A model generated the notes under the pieces. The model ran no database searches. It was not told where the DNA came from and worked only from the letters and a program-made list of their open reading frames with translations. DNA of 64,000 nucleotides from Mesostigma viride. Taxonomy: Eukaryota > Streptophyta > Mesostigmatophyceae > Mesostigmatales > Mesostigmataceae. The translations under genes and the position numbers were made by a program. The DNA is taken from positions 3,452,241 through 3,516,240 of the forward strand of contig RPFO01000213.1 of NCBI GenBank assembly GCA_009746045.1, read 5' to 3'. How positions within the stretch are numbered: the stretch's first letter is position 1; each line of letters opens with the position of its first letter. Below, piece by piece: positions 30,901-42,900 of the stretch.

Positions 30901-33900
30901 GTGCACAAGGTCAGCTTTTTCCTCCTGCCCACGGCCATTGTGTCTTTGAGATTCCGTCTCAGCCCTCAAGGCACGGATATGCCGCCGCAGTGCAGTGAGG
31001 GTCATGCGCTCATCCCAGCCAGCCTTTACCTAGGACCGTCAGCGCGTACCTAGGACGTGCAGCCTAGGACTTACCTAGGATGTGCAGCCTTGCTTGCTTG
31101 GCCTGGGCCAGCGCCTTTGCCATCACGTCGATCGTGATGCCTTCCACCTGGAACACAAAGGAAAGAGCGCAACATGGCAGCAAGCACCGACTTGTTAAGT
31201 GGCAGTGTCCATCGGCTAATGTGCGTGGCACAGCCAGTCAACCGTGAAAACCTATTCGGCATTCATGGAAGCCACTAGCATGTTCGCCTTCCTGAACAAG
31301 CAGAGCCCACATAAACGTGCATGCCCTCCGCAGATTAATAGGGTAGGGTAGAGGCGATGCACACCCTCTCTGCCTCTTCTCCCTGGTGAAATTCCTTCCC
31401 CTCTATTAGTCCCCGCCCCCCCCCCCCCCCCCCCCTTCCTCCCCACGTTTTATTTCACCTTGGTGTCCATCACTCCCTCTCCCCCACACCCCTGCCCCAC
31501 CTTGATACCCAACAACCCACGCCCACCATTGCCACCACATTGGTGTCCTAACTGGCATGTTTGTGTGTCCCAAGGTCGGGGGGATCCCGACTCTTAACGT
31601 ACAGAAACAAGACAGGACGAGATGCTAGCCGCCCCCCCCCCGTCCCCCCCTTAAACTCCGTGGCTTAAAACTGTGAGTTTGACCAGCCATAGTGGGTCCG
31701 GGTTAGTGAGGGGGCTCGTATTCTGAAAGCAGCTTCTCCCTGGCCCGCTTCCCCCTCCCTCCTTGCACCTTCCTAGTCACCACCCCAACCAGCCCCACCT
31801 TGATGTCCATCTAGGACGCGGTAATGAATCAGTGTTTCCTCGCCCCTCCCCCTCTCCCCCTTCCCCCCTCTCCGCATCCACCAACACATCCACACCCGCC
31901 ACCTTGATGTTCATCTGTACCGCGGTGATGGATCATTTTTCCTTGCCCTCTTGCCCTCCCCCCCTCTCTCCATCCAGCGACACATCCACAGCCCCCACCT
32001 TGATGTCCATCTGGAACGCGGTGATGCTCTTGTCGTCGCCTGCGACCTTGAAGTCCATGTCGCCCAGAGCGTCCTCGCTGCCCATGATGTCGGTCAGCAC
32101 AACGCTCTCCTCGTCCCCTTGGCCCAGGATGAGGCCCATCGCCACGCCCGCCACGCGCGTCTTGAGGGGGACACCCGCGTCCAGCAGCGCGAGGCAGCCA
32201 CCGCACACCGACGCCATGCTGGTGAACGGCAATGGGGTGGCGGGGGTAGGCAGAAGGGTTGTGGGGTGGCGATGGCGAGCAGGGGCATGGGGGCGGGGTG
32301 GGGGTGAGGCAATAGGGGGGGGGGATATGGGAATGGGTGGGATTAAGCGGGGCCACAAATGTATTCAGGGGGGGGGGGGAAGCGAATGGGAGCGGGGTGG
32401 AAGCGTCGTTGCAAGAAAAAGGGGTGCCTTGAAAAGCGGTGGTGGTCATAGTTGAGGCACACGGCACAGGGAGGAGTGGTGAGGCAGGTTGGAGGGGAAA
32501 GGGAAGGGTGGTGGAAGAAAGATGGGAAGCGGTGAGGACATGGGGGGGGGGTAAGGGAGAGGACAAGCGGGCCCATGGGGTGGGGCAGCTGGGGAGGTGA
32601 GAACGTGGCAACAAAAGGGTGTGTGTGGGTGCTGCGACAGCACATGGCTCGAGGTCAGCTAGAGGCAAGCGAGAGGTCAGCTCAAGGTCAGCTCGAGGTC
32701 AGCTCGAGGCAGAAGGCATGTAAACCCCCAGTGGCTTCCCTGAATGGAACAAACCCTTCCTCTCTGCCAAGCATTCATTGCCTGAGCGATTCCTGCTCAC
32801 CCCCACCTCCTCACTTGGACAACCTGTCCCTTCCCTGCCCCCTAGCCTTACGACTCGAACACAGTCCCCTCGCCTGAGCAGCCACAGCCCTCACCGTAAT
32901 CGTGCCCTCCGGGCGCATGCTGTAAGGGAGCACGGCCTCCTGGTCTATTCCACCCCACGCTGCTGCTCCTCACCTTGCCCCCTCCTCTCCCATATCCCCC
33001 TCACCCGGACGGCCCGTCGCTCCCTTGGCTGTTTCTTGTCCAAACCTTTGCTACTAAGGCCCCTCTCCCCCCCCGCTCCCCCCCCTCGCCTGGACAACCT
33101 GGACTGTTGCTCCTCCCCCTATGCCTCCTTTGCCCTATATTACCCCATCACGGCCCCCTCACCTGGACGACCCGTTGCTCCTCCCCCTCTAGCCTCCTCT
33201 GCCCTGGATTAACCCATCACGGCCCCCTCACCTGGACGACCCGTTGCTCCTCCCCCTATAGCCTCCTCTGCCCTAGATTACCCCCTCACATCCCCCTCAC
33301 CTGGACGGCCTGTTGCTCCTCCCCCTATGCCTCCTCTGCCCTTTATTACCCCATCACGGCCCCCTCACCTGGCCGACCCTTTGTCCCCTCACCTGGACGA
33401 CCCGTTGCCCCCTCACCTGGACGACCCATTGCTCTCGGTGATCGTGCTCTCCACACGCATCGTGTACGGGAACTCGTCCTTGGAGGGCAGCGCGGGGGTG
33501 AGCGCGCGCTCCGCCAGCATGCCGTGGCCGATCTCGCGTCGCCCCGGCCCCGCCATGCGGCCCACCTCGCCCACCGCGCAGGGAGGGAAGGAGTACTGGG
33601 AGCAACATAAATGAAGGGGTGGTGAGGGGAGGGATGGGAGGGGTGCTAGGGGTTAGAGGGGTGGGAGGGATGAGAGGGGTGGAAGCAGTGGGAGGACAAG
33701 GGCATAGCGTGTTGGTTGAGACATCTCCTCTATTGGAGCTCTAAGCGAGACAGCTGATCCTTTGGAGAATGGGGTGTAACCATTGATGGATACATGGCTT
33801 GCCGAGGACGTTGCATCACATCAGCCAGTGTGTGGCCAGCCACAGCCAGCGAGCGTTTCTGTAGGGTCCGGGACGATCCCGCATGGGCGAGCTAGCAGTT

Positions 33901-36900
33901 GGCTAGCGTGGACCAAACCAGCCTCGCACGCCTCCTTGGGGGGACCGGGTTGGTAATTTAAGTACAACATACTTGTAGTACTCTATCCTAGTAGTACACC
34001 TAGCCTCGTAGTACTCTATCCTAGTAGGATGGTATCCAAGCACTAGCGTGACCTAACAAGCTCACATGACCCACACGCCCCCCGCTCACCTGCAGGTAGA
34101 AGCGCGTGTTGTCCATCCCGTCCAGCGTCTCCGAGCGCAGCGCCATCTGCTCACCACCCAACGTGCACACCGCCAGCGCCTGCAGGGGGAGTTGTGTGTG
34201 TGGGGGGGGGGACATTGGGAGGGTGGCAGGGTAAGCATTGGCATGGGGGGGAAGATGGCGGTGGGAGAGGGGAAAGTCATTGTCAAGGGGGGAGGCAGTG
34301 ATCCGGGAAAGAGGGGGGCTTTTGTCGAGGAGAGAAGGCAGCATTGACAAAGGGGGGAGGCATTGCGAAGGGGGAAGCCGTGACGGGATAAGGCGGTGAG
34401 AGGGGTGACGTAAGGATTCCGCACGGCTGAAGCTCGCAAGTATGTCAGCGACTAGGTGATTCTACAGCAACGTGGGGATGGGAGGGGAGACATGCAGCGA
34501 TGCGGGGGGCAGCAATGGAATGGCGAATCCGTGGGGAACCAGAACTCGTGGAAACCGTGACTGTTGCCGCCACGCGTGCCGCCCGTCGTGTTGGCGGCGT
34601 CGGGCGTGCGCGCGTGCAGACACACGCACAGGCACGGACACACAAGGATGCACAAGGACGCACAAGGACACGCAAGAGCACACAAGAACAGGCAGCGGGC
34701 AAAAGGACGAGGGGATATGAGCATGCATGAACAAAGCAGGTGAGGGCACTGACCTGCGTCTCCCCCCGTGTGAACAGTGCGCTGCCATGGGCGCGGGGCA
34801 GCACGCTGCTGCTGGCGTCGATCACACGCACATCCGTGCTGCTGCGGCCGTCACTGCGGCGGTTCTCCTGTGAGGGAAGGGGGGTAGGAGGTGAAGGGGG
34901 GGTAAAGAAACCAGGGGATGTGAGAGGGGCAGGACATGAGGGAAAGGGGGGCAGGTAAAAGAAGAAGGGGGTGGGAAGAGATGGAGGGGGTGGGAGAAGA
35001 GGCTGGACGTGAGGGAAGAAGGGCGTTGAAGGCCGCAAGGGGAGGCCATGCAGGCACACGATGAGGGGTGCAAGGATGAGAGGAGGCAGGCCATGGTGGA
35101 AAAGGAGGACAAGTGTTGGGAGATCAGGGAAGCTGGTTACGAGGGCCAAGGGCAGGGAGGCATCTGATCAAGGAAGCATGAAGCAGGCCATGGATGGATG
35201 GAGAGGACGTTGTGATAGCAGGGCGGCAACCGAAAACATGGAGAGAGGAGGTACAGCGCGAGATGGCGAGTGCTGCAGAATGCTGTGACTGCCGACAGCA
35301 CATAAAAAATACACATATATTATGACCAGTGTGCATATGTCTTGGCAGCAAACTAGTGAAGCAGAGGATCAAGTACAGCGACCCTGTGCAGCCGTGCCGT
35401 ACCTGCCGTATGATGGCTCGTAGCGCCTTGGACTGGAGTGCCTTGAACGCGTTCTTGACCTCGCTGGGTTCGTAGATCTGGCACCCGGGGCACGGGGGGC
35501 CAGGACACAGCCATAAAGGGGCAGATGATGAGGATATACGGACGGCGGGATCAGGGAGGGAACACACCGCACGAGTCACAAGGGGCGCACTGTGATGATT
35601 GCACAAGTCTTGTGATACCAGACGCGAGCCGTCTACAGCAAGCCGGGTTGGAGAATACGCCATGCTGAGGCGCAAAAATACGGCGGCACGAAATTAATTT
35701 TTAGCCCCGCCGCGTCATATGCCTATCTGTCAACTATACACCTTTTGGCCACTGAAATTGCGCTAACTTTCACAATGCTTATCGGAACTGACCCGCTGGC
35801 CTTTTTTGGGGCTCGTTGGAAAGCTCTAGGAATGCTCTACCATTCCATCGTGTCATACGGACGAAGGCTAGCTCTCCTGTCTCACCAAGGTTCATGAAAG
35901 TAAGGGGGCTCTGACGGGGTGCAAGAAAGAGTACGCCACGCCGTACAGATGACCGGTAGCAGGGACATTGCAGTGCAACTTTAGGGCATGTTAGCTTGGA
36001 CTATAAAGGCAAATGACAACATGAAGAAACAGCAGCACGACCTTAGGAGGGCAGTTACGGAGACGGCTGCCTCATCGTCAACTTCTCTCTGGATGCATGC
36101 CCTAAAAGTAGCGTGTTTTGGAGGTCACGTATTGTAAGGCATGACGTAAATACTCGTATTTCGAGGCTCAACAAAAATACCCCGTACCCGTATTTGCCAA
36201 TCCAGATCGCAAGCAGGGGCAGAGTACAGTCACGAGGGGCTAGTACCCCTGTAACAAAGGGCAGTGTTTAGCACATAGGGGCCGTGGACAACAAAAGCAA
36301 TAAGCAAGAGCCACATAATACACTAGCATTGCAAGGTAAATGCAACGTCAGATTATGGGCCATGCACGATTTACAGCAAAAACTCGATAAGTTAACACGC
36401 CCCAGTGCACGATAAGGGTGACTGCCGCACAAAACATGCATGGTGGGGGTGCAAGGGTATGGGCGCTAGAAAGCGTTGCCAGTGGCTATTCCATGGCAGG
36501 GTAAAAGACTCCTACCTCGCGCCCTGCGTTGCAGCATGCCACAGCTACCGGGTCCCGAATTTCATCAACCACCACCAGCCACCAGCATGAGCGAGGGGGC
36601 CCATGAACCAGGGTTTGCGAATAGGTTATTTAAACAGAGGGAAAAAGTGACGAGGAACACAGATGGTGCGACCGTTTCGCCCGCAGCCCAGGTACACTGA
36701 TGAAGATCAAGTTACCGGGTGGGTGCTGTCCGCTGTGTGGGGTGCCTTGGGTTGGTTCTTGCCATTCGATGCATAGACCTGCAGCCGCGTGGCGACATCG
36801 TGTCAGAGCCAACCCAGGTTTCCAGCCGATGCAGCATGCACAGGCACAATAGCAGATTCGTTGTTCAGGAGACACCACTGTGCCATGAAGTTATGAGCAA

Positions 36901-39900
36901 CACAGAGTCGTCAAGTTTGGAGTGCTGCTTCATCAATAAAGAAACGTGTTGCCAGCAATGCTTCCCCACCACACCGGGCACCCATCCAAACCAAGGACAG
37001 TCTGCCACCACAACGCCGGCCCATGGCTTCCTTGGCGCCATTTGATCCAAAGCTCCAAAGACAACACAATATCTTGTGAGCCGCCCTACCGGCTTCCAAC
37101 TGCTCACATTACGGCCGCAAAGCCCTACCTTGACAGCTAATCCTTGACTTCAATCGGATAACAGCAGTTCAATCGAATGCAAGGCTGCCTGAAGATGTTC
37201 GAGGTTCCCATATACTCATCGTATTAGGTCATGCATACAAACTTAAGTACTGTAATATGTCAATACACAGTCCAGCCGTGCTCACCTCCTATTCGGGCTA
37301 TTTATCCTCATCCACCGAAACACCTCCTTGAACTCCCTTTCAATTACAAAACTTCTTATATTTTTATAAAAGCTAGCCGTGCTCACCTCCTCCTTGGGCT
37401 CCTCGTCCTCATCCACCTCCGGGACCTCATCGTCCTCCCACGTCTCGGGCAGTGGCGCCCCCGCCGCGCGCCCCTCGGCGGTGAACGTGGTCAGGCAGCG
37501 GTCCAGCAGCGCGGTCGACGCCGCCTCGCGAGCCTGCTTGCCACCAAGCCGCGACGCCACATCTAGCTCTGCGCCCACCAGTGCCTGCAGGGGGGGGGCG
37601 GAGGGGCAGGGGGGGTGGGTTGGGGGGAAGGGCAAGTCGTTGAATGTTCCAGTGACCTGGAGCAGCTTACTAGGCCAATCTATCCTTGGGGGAGATGATA
37701 CAATGACACAGCGCGTACTAGATGAACCGCACTAGATGTGCAACACAGACGAATAGCACACTAATCGGCAATCGGAGGTAGACCTGCACTAAAATAGAGC
37801 AACTTTGAAGGACGTGGCATGGATGAGCCACCGATCGTGTGTGGGACCGCGCAAGAACAAAATGCATAAAAACCTCGCGATCTTCAACCATCGTCCATAT
37901 CTTGTCACCAGTCTCACATACTAATTAAAGATATAGATTTCTTTCAACCATGTGATCCATAGAAAATGGGGAATTCAAAACTACCCATGGTGTCCCCAAT
38001 CACCTATCATCTGCAGCCTCTCGCTAGGACCACCAAGTCTGCCCATGGCCCAACCTACAGCCTTTATCTTTGACCTAGCCTTTATCTTTGACCACCCACC
38101 GGGCAGCCTCCACCCACCAACAACTGTTTATCTAGCAGCTATCGTGTCATTATCCAGCGGCGCATATCTATCTGGAGGCCCTGCCTACCTCCAGCCACGC
38201 GTTTAGCTTATCTACTTTACAGACTTTCGCGTAGCTATCTCGCAGCGCTGCCTACCTCCATCCGTGCGTCCAGGTCGGCGGGCGGGCTCTTGATGGTGGC
38301 CAAGTTCTTGACCACACCCAGCTCTTTCGCCCACGCGTCCAGGGCATGGCAGATCTGGGCCACCGCCGTCTGCGAGAAACACATGCGCCAAGGGGAATCA
38401 GGGTACCCCCATGTCAAGGAAGAAAGGTACAGACGTGGAGAGGGGCAGCGGTCAGCCATGAGGGACAAGACCACCGGGGTGATGAGGACAACGGTTAGGG
38501 ATGGGGAAAGGGTATAGGCATTGGGAAGTGTCTAGGAATGGGCAAATGGCTAGGAACGGGAAAGGGTATAGGAAGGGGAAAGGATCTGGGAATGGGGAAG
38601 TGTCTAGGAATGGGCAAAGGGTCTACAAATGGCGAAAGGGGTCCACACCTAGGAATGGGGAAAGGATCTATTTGGATGGAGTGCTGGGGAAAATGACAAA
38701 GAAAGAAAGATTTGAAAGGGATAAAAAAAGCCGAGGAAATGGGAAAGATACGGCGACGAAAGGGGAGAAAATGTAACAGCTGGAAAACGTTTGAAAGTAG
38801 GCCGGCTATCAGCCTGCTGGTTGCTAAGAAAACATGATTGACTTGAGATCATATACGATCATGGCAACAAGCGAAAGGCATGCCAAAAGTATGGCCAAAG
38901 TAGCTGTTGATGTAAACTCTCATTGTCAGGCCGACACGGGGGCGATATTACACTGCAGCAGCGAACAACACATGGAGATGCGATCAGGGGGGAGGTGGGA
39001 TGTGCGTATCGCGCGTCCCCTCCCCACCCCCACCCCAACAGCATGGGCAGACGGGCTGCAGGGAAAACAAGGGGCCAGGGCGTTACCTGCACAGGGCTAC
39101 TGCGCCATGGTAAAGCCAGCACATGCTACACACTGGCGTGCCCAGCAAGGGCGCATGCTGTACATGGCAGCTGGCCATGCTGCTGGTAGGCGTAGCTCAC
39201 GCATCACCACCATGAAGCAGGTAAAAAGTACGGAAAAAATAGCAATGCACAGTGAGAATGCCAACCTGCAGCCGGGGGCATCTTGTGTGAGAGCCTCATC
39301 CCCCCCCCCCCCTTCCCCCAACCAAACCAGAGAAAACAGCGAGAGAGGGACGCATGATCACGCAGCAGCCACACGTACATGGCCGACCGTGACGGCCTCC
39401 AGCATCTGCTCCTCTGTCAGGAAGTCGCAGTAGCCCTGCGCCAAGGAAAACGAGCATGGGAGGGAGATAGACGGGACGGGCAGTAGTAAGCGCTGGGCAT
39501 CAGATAAGCAGACTTTAGGTTACAGGCCAACCAGTGGAATGTTACACGACCGGCCCGTCCAGGCACTACAAGATGACAACAGGGGGGAGGCAGACGTCCA
39601 GTAAGGAGGTCAGGCATGGGTAATGGCAGCTGCCAACATAAAAAGGCTACGTTTTCCTGACAACGGAAGCATAGCGATACCCAGGAAAGGTGGCAAGTGC
39701 GCACACCCGTATGTAGTGAGTATAGTGCATGTTTGAGCGTGCTCACACCGGGCCAAGGCACATATCTTGCACAGCATGGCATGGCCTCCACAAAACCGCG
39801 ATTTCCGTGGGCAAATGCAAAGAAGCTACCCACCCACCCACCCACCCACCCACCCACCCACCCACCCACCCACCCACCCACCCACCCACCCACCCACCCA

Positions 39901-42900
39901 CCCACCCACCCACCCACCCACCCACCCACCCACCCACCCACCCACCCACCCACCCACCCACCCACCCACCCACCCACCCACCCACCCCATTCTACAAGGT
40001 ATCAGAAACCAAAGCAACCCCTTGGCCCCATCCACCCAAATTTGCAACACTCCAAGTACCCACCCACCCCACCTGAACCAGAGAACAACATGCTCCAGGC
40101 CTTAAGAACCTCCCAGCCCTTCCCACCCCCACCCCCACCCCCCCCCCCACCCCCACCCCCCCCCCCACCCCACCCCCACCCCCACCCCCACCCCACCCCC
40201 ACCCCCACCCCCACCCCACCCCACCCCCACCCCCACCCCCACCCCCACCCCACCCCCACCCCCACCCCCACGCCCACCCACCTCGATCATGAGCACGGCG
40301 TCACTGGTGCCGGCGATGATCAGGTCCAGCTTGGACAACGCCATCTGTGCGGCGGTCGGATTGATGACAAAGCCCTGCCCCTCTAGCATGCCCACGCGCA
40401 CACCCGCCACCGGCTTGGACAGAGGGATGTCGCTCACGCAGCTGAAAGAACAGGAAATGGGGGAGGAATCGGCAAAGGGGAAGCGGAAGAAAGCGGAACA
40501 GGAAAAGGGAAAGGAAGAGGGGGAATTCAATGGGAAAGGCAGTGAGACAGGCCAAGGCAAGGAGAGAAGACACGTAAGTGGCAAGGCAAAAGGAAGGCTA
40601 AGAAAAAGGCAAGAGGAAAGGCAAGGGGGGAAGGCAAGAAAAATGGCAGGGGTAAAGGGAAAGGGAAAGTCAATGGCAGGATAGGGAATAGCTTTTGATG
40701 ATCCCATGCTCACGCCAGGCAAGCAAACCCACAGCATACGCCCAAGGAACCTGACAAACAGCTGTTGGGAGGTGAAACCGGCGAACTGCGCCAAACTTGG
40801 AAATCCGCACAGGTGCTGCCCTACCTACGTAGCGGCAGTGGTTTGTGACCTGCTCAGGTGCTCTTGTATGCACGTAGCGACAGTCAGCTCACACTGCTCG
40901 GGGACCGAAGCACTCAATTTTCCACCCTGTGTGAACGTAAGCCCTTGTCAATACAAGCTCTCTTGAGCGGGAAAGCAGAACCCTCTCCTTGGAAGCGGTT
41001 GACGGAGGGAGTGGAGTGGGATGGAGACGACAGAGGAGAGGTTCACGGCATGCGGGGACCACGAGCAGGACGCACAAACGCTCATCGTCCCACGAGCAGG
41101 ACGCAAAAACGCTCATCGCCCCACGAGTAGGACGCAAAACGCTCATCGTCGCACGAGAAGGACGCACAAACGCTCATCGTCGCACGAGCAGGACGCACAA
41201 ACGCTCATCGTCCCACGAGCAGGACGCAAAAACGCTCATCGTCCCACGAGCAGGACGCAAAAACGCTCATCGCCCCATGAGCAGGACGCACAAACGCTCA
41301 TCGTCGCACGAGCAGGATGCACAAACGCTCATCGTCCCACGAGCAGGACGCAAAAACGCTCATCGCCCCATGAGCAGGACGCACAAACGCTCATCGTCCC
41401 ACGAGCAGGATGCACAAACGCTCATCGTCCCACGAGCAGGACGCACAAACGCTCATCGTCCCACGAGCAGGACGCACAAACGCTCATTGTCCCACGAGCA
41501 GGACGCACAAACGCTCATCGCCCCACGAGCAGGACGCACAAACGCTCATCGTCCCACGAGCAGGACGCACAAACGCTCATCGCCCCACGAGCAGGACGCA
41601 CAAACGCTCATCGCCCTACGGGCAGGACGCACAAACGCTCATCGTCCCACTCACAGTGCAGCGCTGGCGGCGACAATCGCCAACGGCAGCGCGTCGTTCT
41701 CGTTGTCGTAGCTCAGCACCTGAGGGGATGCGGCATGGGATGGGGTGGGGTGGGGTGGGGTGGGGTGGGGTGGGATGGGGTGGGGTGGGGTGGGGTGGGG
41801 TGGGGTGGGGTGGGGTGGGGTGGGGTGGGGTGGGGTGGGGTGGGGTGGGGTGGGGTGGGGTGGGGTGGGGTGGGGTGGGGTGGGGTGGGGTGGGGTGGGG
41901 TGGGGTGGCGCGAGGTGGGTGAAGCAGTGGTTTGGAAAGAAATCATAGACGTTAATTGTTTTGTTTATGCTGGCATTGTACATCAACAGGGATTTCAGGC
42001 TAACGACCAGAAAAGTGGGTCGGGCTGTCCTGCGGTGAGGATGCGGCATACCTTTGGGGACACCCATGGTTTGCAAACGTTTCCACCCAAGAAATGCCTG
42101 ACTGCCGCTAGTATGGTATGGCCCATGACATAAGAGCGCTTGCGGAGAAGCACAACAGAGACAATAACACTCACCCGTGACAGCAGCTGCATGTAGTGAA
42201 CAACACACTCATTCTGTAAAGCGGGATGAAATCCACCCGGCACAGCAGCTGCACCTCGTGAACAGCTCCTTGGAAACTTACATTGTACTCTCTTATACCC
42301 TTTCATAAGCAGGATGCCAGCATGCCACTCACCCACGACAGCAGCTGCACCTCGTGGCCGAACCCGTGGGGGAACATCGGGCGCAGCGGCCGGTCAATGA
42401 GCCGGCAGACGAGGATCTGGCACGCGGCACGCAGCGCGACAGAAGCGCACCATGCGGCACGTGCCACGTGGCGAACGATGGCGCAGGGTGGAGCGTCCAT
42501 GTAGCAGATGGATGAAAAGCGAGGTATCGGCAACACGGCGCAGTGGTTCGTAGCAACAAAGTTTGGTATCGCGCCGAAACGGTTCAGCAAGGGACGGGCA
42601 AGGCGGGTGCTATCAGCACATCGGGTACTGTTGACACTCAATAATGAGTACCGAATACAACACAGGCAAGGGGGAGGGCCAAGATATCATAACAGATTAA
42701 GTATCACAGACTGATCGCCACAGCATGCTGCACTTCGCCGCCGCCACCGGGAAGTGCATGTGTCAGCCATTAGCGGGCAGTGTGCGGGAGTGGGTCAGGC
42801 AGACACTCGGACCACAGGGTTGCTGAGGGTGGTCATGCGGCAGCCATTTACAAACACAACCAGGACATGTGACACTAGCTGCACCATGAAAGCATTCGCT

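Noticed and set aside
31763..32455. 230-codon plus-strand frame
   Set aside because: Antisense shadow of PNPase exon 15 and low-complexity intron sequence.
39697..40386. Frames of repeated HPPT / GGWV at the PNPase intron microsatellite
   Set aside because: Microsatellite translation; the only coding part is PNPase exon 7 at 40282-40441 on the minus strand.
41060..41648. CRISPR-like array
   Set aside because: Direct repeats of 31 bp without spacers in a eukaryotic intron; it is a minisatellite.
41021..42133. 370-codon plus-strand frame with a repeated Arg/Thr/Asn/His unit
   Set aside because: Produced by a 31-bp minisatellite (a period not divisible by three, so it is open in three frames) and a GGGGT tract, antisense to PNPase.
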